From contig JACPMP010000064.1 of the NCBI GenBank assembly GCA_016185915.1, positions 1 through 11,405 on the forward strand: a DNA stretch of 11,405 nt, written 5' to 3'. This document shows, piece after piece, positions 1 through 5,649 of this stretch. A program made the translations under genes and the position numbers. The notes beneath the pieces are model-generated. The model saw only the letters and a list, made by a program, of their open reading frames with translations, was not told the DNA's origin and made no database searches. The DNA comes from Candidatus Woesearchaeota archaeon. GTDB taxonomy: Archaea > Nanobdellota > Nanobdellia > Woesearchaeales > GW2011-AR4. Positions within the stretch are counted from its first letter, which is position 1. Every line of letters begins with the position of its first letter.

Positions 1-882
1 AACATAAAATTAAAAAATCCTTTAATTCTCGCTTCTGGAATTCTTGGTGCAACAAAAGACAGCGTTGACAGAATAGGAAAAAGTGGTGCTGGTGCTGTAA
101 CTTTAAAGTCTTTATGCCATGAAGAAAGAATTGGCAATCCAAATCCAACAATGTTTGCTTATGATGGCGTTTTTCTAAATGCTGTTGGATTGCCAGGACA
201 AGGAATAAACTCTGCAATAAAAGATTTTCAAAGATTAGATAATTTAAGCGTTCCAGTAATTGGAAGCATTTATGGCTATAAAATTGAGCAGTTTGGTGAA
301 GTTACTAAAAAAATGGCTTCATTAAAGCCAGCAATGATGGAAGTTGATATTTCTTGCCCGCATTTGGATTATGGAAAGCCGTATTATGCAGATGCTGGAT
401 TGACTGCTAAAGTGACCAAAATTGTGAAAAAAAATTCTGGCAAAATTCCATTTAGCATAAAGTTGAGCCCTAATGTTTATGACATTAAAGAAATTGCTCA
501 TGCCGCTGAAAAAGCAGGAGCAGATGCAATAACTGCAATAAACACAGCAACAGGAATGGCTATCGATATTGATGCAAGAAAGCCAATTCTTGCCAATAAA
601 ATTGGAGGTGTTTCAGGACCTGCTCTTAAGCCAATTGCTGTTCGATGTGTTTATGAAATATATGAAACAGTTAAAATTCCGATAATTGGAACTGGCGGAG
701 TTACTTATGGCAAAGATGCTTTAGAAATGATAATGGCAGGAGCTACAGCTGTTGGTATTGGAACGGGAGTTTATTATCGAGGAATGAATGTTTTTAAGAA
801 AGTGTGTGATGAAATGGAGCAGTGGATGAAAAAGAATAAAGTGAAAAACTTAGATGGGATAAAAGGATGCGCGCACGATTAA
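1..882 (+). CDS. pyrD: Dihydroorotate dehydrogenase catalytic subunit (class 1B), 5' partial
   Basis: This flavoprotein oxidises dihydroorotate to orotate, the fourth step of UMP synthesis. The frame is open from base 1 and gives 293 residues; only about ten N-terminal residues seem to be missing, because the fragment opens with the family's NPLILASG strand. Visible class 1 features are the N-A-V-G-L-P segment near residue 60, the active-site loop DISCPH with the catalytic-base cysteine at fragment residue 119, IKLSPNV near residue 153, and the C-terminal FMN-phosphate region with IGTGGV and AVGIGTGVYYRG. A cysteine rather than serine base marks class 1. The nearby PyrK subunit argues for the heteromeric, NAD-linked class 1B enzyme. 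The last 16 bases overlap the start of the protease gene, so the two are probably co-transcribed. Class 1B is inferred from the neighbour; the family assignment is secure. Confidence 0.95.
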   Translation, partial: NIKLKNPLILASGILGATKDSVDRIGKSGAGAVTLKSLCHEERIGNPNPTMFAYDGVFLNAVGLPGQGINSAIKDFQRLDNLSVPVIGSIYGYKIEQFGEVTKKMASLKPAMMEVDISCPHLDYGKPYYADAGLTAKVTKIVKKNSGKIPFSIKLSPNVYDIKEIAHAAEKAGADAITAINTATGMAIDIDARKPILANKIGGVSGPALKPIAVRCVYEIYETVKIPIIGTGGVTYGKDALEMIMAGATAVGIGTGVYYRGMNVFKKVCDEMEQWMKKNKVKNLDGIKGCAHD

Positions 883-1484
883 TCACTAAGTTCAATTCCA
901 TTAAAGAATGGAAAAATTATGGCCTTAATACGCATAGCTTATACCTCAAAAATCAGCATTTCAAAAAATGGATTAATAAAAAAGAGATTTATATCTTCCT
1001 GCACTTCAAGGTTAAGTATGGCAATGATAATAGTGTCAAAAAAACTATAAATTTAAAAGAAGAAGTGAATAGCAATGAACTGTTAAAAATGATTATTGAA
1101 AAAAGAAAAGAAAACCACAAAGAGAATGCGGATATTTTTGTCTTTAATAAACCTATCAAATCAACAAATACTTTAATTGAAGATGGAGAAGCATTAACTT
1201 ACGTTTCTGAGGGAGTAATGATTTTTACTTTTGACAAATTAAAGGAATATTCTAGGAATTTTTTAAGGCGGAGAGCAAAACACGAAGCACTGCATTTGCT
1301 TGGCATCAATTTCCACCATGAAGATACAGAGGTTAAAGGATATAAAGATGATTCTCACTGCAATATGCAATACAGTGCTCCTGTAAAACGTTTATGCCGA
1401 AAATGCAAAGATGCTTTAGTGTCCTTTTGGAAAGGAATTGAATATGCAACAAAACAACAATTTGTCAAAAACACTATGCACTAA
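867..1484 (+). CDS. Archaemetzincin-like zinc metalloprotease, variant motif
   Basis: A 205-residue protein whose C-terminal half resembles archaemetzincins, small soluble zinc peptidases. H139-E140-x2-H143-x2-G146 gives the catalytic helix, H150 is the likely third zinc ligand, and C165-N-M167-Q-Y-S matches the Met-turn. C177-R-K-C180 matches the trailing CxxC of the structural zinc site. The family consensus is HExxHxxGxxHC-x4-CxM-x17-CxxC. Here one residue is inserted before the third His, the following Cys is replaced by His (H151), the gap to the Met-turn is longer (14 residues instead of 4) and Met-to-CxxC is shorter (9 instead of 17). Upstream strands (KEIYIFLHFKV, ADIFVFN, GVMIFTFD) fit the fold. 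ATG 867 is the only in-frame ATG before these strands and overlaps pyrD by 16 bases. The stop codon lies inside the first palindrome of the 1465-1619 cluster. The substrate is unknown. The assignment rests on motifs, and catalytic activity is not certain. Confidence 0.72.
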   Translation: MRARLITKFNSIKEWKNYGLNTHSLYLKNQHFKKWINKKEIYIFLHFKVKYGNDNSVKKTINLKEEVNSNELLKMIIEKRKENHKENADIFVFNKPIKSTNTLIEDGEALTYVSEGVMIFTFDKLKEYSRNFLRRRAKHEALHLLGINFHHEDTEVKGYKDDSHCNMQYSAPVKRLCRKCKDALVSFWKGIEYATKQQFVKNTMH

Positions 1485-1501
1485 ACGTAGTGTGTTTTTG
1501 A
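1465..1501. repeat. Palindrome 1 of a three-element cluster
   Basis: The outer arms TCAAAAACA (1465-1473) and TGTTTTTGA (1493-1501) pair perfectly over 9 bases. Inside them CACTA (1479-1483) and TAGTG (1488-1492) pair around the loop AACG, leaving a 5-base bulge on the left side only. The protease stop codon (1482-1484) lies in the apical part. The element ends exactly where the next one begins. No T-tract follows, so it does not look like a terminator. Confidence 0.8.
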
Positions 1502-1563
1502 GCATCTCAAAAATGCCTTGCATTTTTGACGATCGTCATAAATCTATGATTTATGAGATGCTC
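1500..1563. repeat. Palindrome 2: 10-bp stem enclosing three hairpins (cloverleaf-like)
   Basis: GAGCATCTCA (1500-1509) and TGAGATGCTC (1554-1563) are exact inverted repeats. Between them lie three further inverted repeats with almost no unpaired bases: AAAATGC (1510-1516) with GCATTTT (1520-1526) around CTT; the perfect palindrome TGACGATCGTCA (1527-1538); and ATAAAT (1538-1543) with ATTTAT (1549-1554) around CTATG. In RNA this could form a four-way junction, and in DNA a branched cruciform. Whether either forms is inferred; the repeats themselves are read directly. Confidence 0.85.
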
Positions 1564-1619
1564 GGAATTGCTGGCTTACCTAAGCTCAAGCACAAAGGAT
1601 TGTGCCTTAGCAATTCCGA
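1562..1619. repeat. Palindrome 3: 11-bp stem enclosing two hairpins
   Basis: TCGGAATTGCT (1562-1572) and AGCAATTCCGA (1609-1619) are exact inverted repeats of 11 bases. Inside are GCTT-ACCT-AAGC (1574-1585) and GCACAA (1590-1595) with TTGTGC (1600-1605) around AGGA. The element abuts palindrome 2 with a two-base overlap. It is visibly richer in G+C than the surrounding genes, and the core of PyrK begins a few dozen bases downstream. Confidence 0.85.
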
Positions 1620-1662
1620 CACATTAAAAACTGAACTCTGCAAAACAGATATTCCAAGATTA

Positions 1663-2433
1663 ATGGAGCTCTCTAATATAGTTATTGAAGGCAAAGGACA
1701 AAAATCATTCTTTTTTAAACATTCAATTAATTGCAAGCCCGGACAATTTATTATGGTATGGCTTCCTAAGATTGACGAAAAGCCAATGGCTGTTTCTTAC
1801 TGGAACAAAAATGAATTCGCTTTCACATCGCAAGCAATTGGCAAATTTACAAATTCATTAGGCAAGCTCAAAAAAGGCGATAAAGTAGGCATCAGAGGTC
1901 CATATGGAAACAGTTTCTCCGTCAAGCACAATGCTTGCGTTGTAGGCGGTGGTGTTGGTATGGCTTCTGTGTCCACTTTAATTGATAATCTCAAAAATCC
2001 GATTATAATAAATGGCGCAAGAAGCAAAGAGCATTTGATTTATTTGAAAAGATATAAGAACAAAAATATGATTGTAACAACTGATGATGGAAGTTTTGGA
2101 AGAAAGGGCTTTACAACAGATGTTTTAGATGAAGTTTTATCAAAGAATAAGCAAATAAAAATTGTTTATACCTGCGGACCAGAAATAATGTTGAAAAAGG
2201 TTTTGGAAATATGCAATAAGCATAAAGTTGAATGTGAAGCATCACTTGAAAGAATTATGAAATGCGGGTTTGGTGTATGCGGTGCGTGTATGGTTAATGA
2301 TAAGATTGTTTGCATTGATGGTCCAATATTTAACTCAAAGCAATTAAGCGAAATGTCAGAATTTGGGAATTTTGCAAGGCTGAAGAGCGGTAAAAAGGTA
2401 AAGATAAAAGAATACCATACTATACATCAATAA
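1663..2433 (+). CDS. pyrK: Dihydroorotate dehydrogenase electron transfer subunit
   Basis: This FAD/[2Fe-2S] subunit passes electrons from PyrD's FMN to NAD. Numbered from ATG 1663 it has 256 residues, close to the family's usual size. It shows the ferredoxin-reductase-like FAD domain (PGQFIMVW, DEKPMAVS, GPYG), the dinucleotide-binding VVGGGVG with G95-G97 and G99, TDDGSFGRKGF and YTCGPE. The C-terminal cluster ligands are C201-x4-C206-x2-C209-x7-C217, followed by DGPIF. The start is uncertain. The same frame stays open upstream to ATG 1438, inside the protease gene and straight through the palindromes, and the family often has a Pro-Arg just before this Met, encoded here at 1654-1659. I chose 1663 for length and because it avoids the palindromes. 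Other possible starts are ATG 1513, 1546 and 1558 and TTG 1600. No Shine-Dalgarno sequence decides the question. The product is secure. Confidence 0.93.
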   Translation: MELSNIVIEGKGQKSFFFKHSINCKPGQFIMVWLPKIDEKPMAVSYWNKNEFAFTSQAIGKFTNSLGKLKKGDKVGIRGPYGNSFSVKHNACVVGGGVGMASVSTLIDNLKNPIIINGARSKEHLIYLKRYKNKNMIVTTDDGSFGRKGFTTDVLDEVLSKNKQIKIVYTCGPEIMLKKVLEICNKHKVECEASLERIMKCGFGVCGACMVNDKIVCIDGPIFNSKQLSEMSEFGNFARLKSGKKVKIKEYHTIHQ

Positions 2434-2463
2434 ATAGCAAATTATTAATGTTGTTAACAAAAA

Positions 2464-2892
2464 ATGGAAGACAATACAAATCTAATTAAGAAGATTAATA
2501 AATCTTTAATATTCCTTATTGTAATTTTTTTCTTGATTTTTATAGCAAATGCTGGATTAATATTATTTTATAATCCTTCTAATTTTAATTATTTTATTCA
2601 AGATGATGCCAGATTTTACTTATTAGTAATTGTATCAATTTGCTTGCCTCTATTTTTTGTTTCATTTATATTAAGGAATACTAATGCAACAAAAGGCACT
2701 TCCTTTGCTAAAGGATTTTTAGCTGGAGGTTTAGTTTCTGGATTAGTTACAATCGGCAATACGAAATTATTTGGCTGTGCTGATTGGTGTCTGCTTGAAG
2801 TCTTTTTAATTAGTATTGGTGCAATTTATTTTGCTATAGGTCTGTTAATAATGATTATTGTTTATTTCAAATCAAAAAATTTAAGGTATTAA
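2464..2892 (+). CDS. Small multi-span membrane protein of unknown function
   Basis: A 142-residue protein that I do not recognise. After a short charged N-terminus (MEDNTNLIKKINK) there are hydrophobic segments at about residues 14-34 and 50-70, a weaker Gly-rich one at about 83-98, and a long one at about 107-135. The tail KSKNLRY is basic. This suggests three or four membrane spans. A conserved-looking Cys pair (GCADWC) sits between the third and fourth segments. The gene lies between pyrK (30 bases upstream) and pyrC (2 bases downstream), so it is almost certainly transcribed with the pyrimidine genes. A role in uracil, uridine or orotate handling would be a guess from context only; it is much shorter than known nucleobase permeases. 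Confidence 0.75.
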   Translation: MEDNTNLIKKINKSLIFLIVIFFLIFIANAGLILFYNPSNFNYFIQDDARFYLLVIVSICLPLFFVSFILRNTNATKGTSFAKGFLAGGLVSGLVTIGNTKLFGCADWCLLEVFLISIGAIYFAIGLLIMIIVYFKSKNLRY

Positions 2893-2894
2893 AA

Positions 2895-4100
2895 ATGCCC
2901 ACACTAATCAAAAACTGCAGATTGCATATCAAAGACAAAGTCTATTCTAAAAATATCTTGATTAAACAAGGCAAAATATCAAAAATAACAAACAAAGAGC
3001 CAAAGGCAGAAAAAATAATGGATGCAAAAAATAATTTTGTTCTGCCAGGATTAATAGATTGTCATGTTCATTTTCGAGAGCCGGGATTAACCCATAAAGA
3101 AGATTTCTTAACCGGCTCAATGGCTGCTGCAAAAGGCGGCATAACAACCGTGCTTGATATGCCTAATACGTTGCCACCGACAACAACTATTGCTGCATTA
3201 GAAGAAAAAAGAAGACTTGCTGCCAAAAGCATCGTAAATTATGGTTTTCATTTTGGAGCCACAAATGATAACATATCTGATATAAAAAAAGCAAAAAATA
3301 TTGCAGCTGTAAAATTATATATGGATTATACAACTGGTGACTTAAAGGTTAGTGATTTTGAAACAATAAATGATATATTTAAATCATCAAAAATTACGAT
3401 TATCCATGCAGAAGATGAGCACGTTAAGAATGCAGTTGAAATACTAGCTAAAAGCAAAACAAAAAATAGAATTCATTTTGCTCATGTCAGCTCTGAAAAA
3501 GAATTAAAGTATGCAAAATTAAACAAAATAAAAAAACAAGTAACTGTAGAAGTATGTCCACATCATTTACTCATGAATGAAAGGGATATACAAACCCTTG
3601 GTGCTTTTGCAGAAATGAAGCCAAGATTGAAAACTGAGCAAGATCAAAAAGTTTTATGGCAAGGAATTAAAGATGGGATTGTTGATGTCATTGCAAGTGA
3701 CCATGCTCCGCATTTAAAAGAAGAAAAAGAAAAAGCAAATTACCCTTTTGGTGTGCCTGGAGTTGAAACACTGCTGCCTTTGCTGCTTGATGCTTTTAAT
3801 AGCAACAAAATAAGTTTGCCGACTATTATTAAGCTTTGCTGCGAGAACCCTGCAAATATATTCAAGATAAAAAATAAGGGATTCTTAAAAGAGGGCTATG
3901 ATGCCGATTTGGTCATTGTTGACTTGGACAAAAGACAGGCTGTAAGAAATGAAGACTTATTGACTAAATGCAAGTGGAGCCCTTTTGAAGGCAAAATATT
4001 AAAAGGCTGGCCTGTGACAACTATTGTAAATGGAAATGTTGTTTATGATAATGGGGAAATTTTCGACATAAAAGCCAAAGAGGTTCAATATGACAGATAA
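2895..4100 (+). CDS. pyrC: Dihydroorotase
   Basis: This binuclear zinc amidohydrolase interconverts carbamoyl-aspartate and dihydroorotate, the third step of UMP synthesis. It has 401 residues, and all expected metal ligands are visible: H57-V-H59 in DCHVHFREPG, K140 in VKLYMD (the carbamylated lysine), H171 in IIHAEDE, H197 in FAHVSSE and D269 in SDHAPH. R61 and the Asn of MPNT are the usual substrate contacts, and GVPGVETLLP follows the active site. Only 25 residues separate H171 from H197. I expect roughly twice that in class I dihydroorotases, and the usual Arg-Pro...Glu stretch seems to be absent, making this a compact variant. The gene starts 2 bases after the membrane-protein stop and overlaps the start of pyrE by 11 bases, so translation is probably coupled. 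Confidence 0.96.
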   Translation: MPTLIKNCRLHIKDKVYSKNILIKQGKISKITNKEPKAEKIMDAKNNFVLPGLIDCHVHFREPGLTHKEDFLTGSMAAAKGGITTVLDMPNTLPPTTTIAALEEKRRLAAKSIVNYGFHFGATNDNISDIKKAKNIAAVKLYMDYTTGDLKVSDFETINDIFKSSKITIIHAEDEHVKNAVEILAKSKTKNRIHFAHVSSEKELKYAKLNKIKKQVTVEVCPHHLLMNERDIQTLGAFAEMKPRLKTEQDQKVLWQGIKDGIVDVIASDHAPHLKEEKEKANYPFGVPGVETLLPLLLDAFNSNKISLPTIIKLCCENPANIFKIKNKGFLKEGYDADLVIVDLDKRQAVRNEDLLTKCKWSPFEGKILKGWPVTTIVNGNVVYDNGEIFDIKAKEVQYDR

Positions 4101-4716
4101 AATATCCGAAATATTGCTAAATGTTAATGCTGTAATTTTAAGGACAAAGCCGCCTTTCAGATGGGTATCTGGAATTTTATCTCCCATATATACTGACAAC
4201 AGGATTTTGATGAGTTATCCTAAGGAAAGAGAGTTTATTATTAAGTCTTTTATAAGATTGATTAGGAAAAATAAAATAAAATTTGATGGCTTTGCAGCAA
4301 CTGCTACAGCTGGAATTCCATGGGCTGCTTGGCTTGCTCAAAAGATGAAAAAGCCAATGGTTTATGTGAGAAGCGAAAGCAAGGACCATGGCAAGGAAAA
4401 TTTAGTTGAGGGAAAAGTTGAAGAAGGCAAAAATTACATTGTTGTTGAGGATTTGATAAGCACAGGAAGCAGTTCAATGAATACAACAAATGCTGTAAGG
4501 GAAAAAGGTGGTGTTGTTGAATACTGTATTGCAATCTTCACTTACGAGCTTGAAAAAGCAAAAAATAATTTTGAAACAGCAAATGTCAAATTATTAACTT
4601 TAACAAGCTTCACAAGTTTTGTGAAAACAGCTTTAAAGAAAAAGTACATTTCGAAGGAGCAATTAACACATATAATGGATTGGAAAAAGCATCCAGAAGG
4701 ATGGGTTGCTGTATAA
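4090..4716 (+). CDS. pyrE: Orotate phosphoribosyltransferase
   Basis: The enzyme joins orotate and PRPP to give orotidine 5'-phosphate, the fifth step of UMP synthesis. The 208-residue protein shows the type I phosphoribosyltransferase signature: the PRPP-binding loop VVEDLISTGSS at residues 118-128 with the acidic pair E120-D121, and the mobile catalytic loop with K98-D-H100-G101-K102. PPFRWVSG near the N-terminus (orotate-binding region) and ATATAGIPWAAWLA, the pyrophosphate loop, are also present. The length is typical. The ATG lies inside the last codons of pyrC in another frame (11-base overlap), which fits translational coupling. A T-rich run at 4796-4808 after the stop probably ends this transcript, since pyrF has a promoter of its own. 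Confidence 0.96.
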   Translation: MTDKISEILLNVNAVILRTKPPFRWVSGILSPIYTDNRILMSYPKEREFIIKSFIRLIRKNKIKFDGFAATATAGIPWAAWLAQKMKKPMVYVRSESKDHGKENLVEGKVEEGKNYIVVEDLISTGSSSMNTTNAVREKGGVVEYCIAIFTYELEKAKNNFETANVKLLTLTSFTSFVKTALKKKYISKEQLTHIMDWKKHPEGWVAV

Positions 4717-4795
4717 AAAAAATTAATATTCAATAAAAACAAATCAATAATAAAAATCCATTAACGGTTGAACACTAAACAAAAATAATTTCAAT

Positions 4796-4809
4796 ATTTT
4801 TATTTTTTT
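4796..4809 (+). terminator. U-tract terminator after pyrE
   Basis: A T-rich run (two blocks of T5 and T7 separated by a single A) lies about 80 bases after the pyrE stop, with no GC hairpin. Archaeal RNA polymerase commonly terminates on such tracts. The same bases overlap the A/T-rich box of the pyrF promoter, so the end of one transcript and the start of the next are packed together. Confidence 0.45.
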
Positions 4810-4840
4810 AAAATTTAATGGCTGGATTATATAATGCGCT
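4803..4840 (+). promoter_or_regulatory. Box A/box B-type promoter for pyrF
   Basis: An A/T-rich box (TTTTTTTAAAATTTAATGGC) is followed by TATAATGCGCT at 4830-4840. This spacing fits an archaeal TATA box (box A) about 25 bases before an initiator containing ATGC (box B), which puts the transcription start near 4836. Nearly the same pair occurs at 7840-7878, and the second half recurs at 11113-11121. pyrF begins at 4939, giving an untranslated leader of about 100 bases, A-rich and poor in G. Confidence 0.5.
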
Positions 4841-4938
4841 GTGAATGATGAAGACGAATTACAAAATATACAAATTTCAAATTATCAAATACATAAAGCA
4901 AGATTAAAGAATGAAAAATTATAATTATCAAATTTAAA

Positions 4939-5631
4939 ATGTCAATCATCAAAATAAAAAAATCGATAATACCGAGCTGTGACGTTGACAGTTTGGAGAA
5001 GTTGGGTAAATTAGTAAAAGCAACTTGTTCTGTTAAAGGTGTTGGTGCCTATAAAATTGGATTTGAGCTTGTGATTCCTTATGGCATTGAGAGGGTTGTT
5101 AAAACTATCAGAAAATTCGCAAAGCTTCCAATAATTTATGACCATCAAAAAGCTGGAACCGATATTCCAGAAATGGGGGAGAAATTTATGAAAGCATGCA
5201 AAAGTGTTAATGCAGTTATTTTATTCCCGCAGGCAGGTCCTGAGACAGAAGTTGCGTGGATTAAAGCGGCACAACAATCTAAAATGAATGTGATTATAGG
5301 CGGAGAAATGACACATCAAGCTTTCCTAAAGGAAGCAGGTGGCTTTATTGACGATGATGCGCCAAAAAGAATGTATGAGATTGCAGCTTCAATGGGCGTG
5401 ACTGATTTTGTAATCCCCGGAAACAAACCAGAAAAGGCAATGGAATACGTCAATGCAATAAAAAATAAAATTAAAAATCCTGTTTTTTATTCTCCTGGAT
5501 TGGTTGCGCAAGGCGGCTTAATAAGTGATTTGGCAAATAAGCTTGAATCATGGCATGCAATTGTTGGAAGAGCGATTTATGAAGCAAAGGATATGAAAAA
5601 GGCTTGTGAGGAATTAGCAAAAGAATTATAA
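4939..5631 (+). CDS. pyrF: Orotidine 5'-phosphate decarboxylase, divergent form
   Basis: The final step of UMP synthesis: decarboxylation of OMP to UMP. This is a 230-residue TIM-barrel protein. K39 in YKIGFEL is the likely first lysine of the catalytic Lys-Asp-Lys-Asp set. The central motif is IIYDHQKAGTDIP with D68, K71 and D75, that is D-x2-K-x3-D, whereas the textbook family motif is D-x-K-x2-D-I-P. Each spacing is therefore one residue longer, but the terminal DIP is kept. The C-terminal phosphate-binding elements look normal: FVIPGNKP, SPGLVAQGG and VGRAIYEAKD. The pyrimidine context supports the function over related sugar-phosphate decarboxylases. The gene has its own promoter and a leader of about 100 bases, and the lipoprotein gene follows after 18 bases. 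Confidence 0.9.
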   Translation: MSIIKIKKSIIPSCDVDSLEKLGKLVKATCSVKGVGAYKIGFELVIPYGIERVVKTIRKFAKLPIIYDHQKAGTDIPEMGEKFMKACKSVNAVILFPQAGPETEVAWIKAAQQSKMNVIIGGEMTHQAFLKEAGGFIDDDAPKRMYEIAASMGVTDFVIPGNKPEKAMEYVNAIKNKIKNPVFYSPGLVAQGGLISDLANKLESWHAIVGRAIYEAKDMKKACEELAKEL

Positions 5632-5649
5632 AGTTTGAATTTATACAAG

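Noticed and set aside
1018..1050. Possible frameshift in the protease gene, suggested by a short alternative frame MAMIIVSKK before a run of seven A
   Set aside because: That frame stops at once after the A run, while the main frame continues through convincing strands and zinc motifs; no homologous sequence appears in the alternative frame.
1500..1563. Palindrome 2 as a tRNA, because of its cloverleaf shape
   Set aside because: The closing stem is 10 bases, there are no T-loop or D-loop consensus bases, and no CCA or anticodon arrangement is visible.
1551..1736. Minus-strand 61-codon open frame antisense to pyrK
   Set aside because: No recognisable protein pattern; it is explained by the palindromes and the coding bias of the other strand.
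4846..4900. ATGATGA just after the pyrF promoter, resembling box C of an archaeal C/D sRNA
   Set aside because: No CTGA box D lies at a suitable distance and no C'/D' pair is visible.
5635..5649. TTG 5635 as the start of the PEBP lipoprotein
   Set aside because: It adds five residues ahead of a complete signal peptide that has its own ATG, and no ribosome site supports it.
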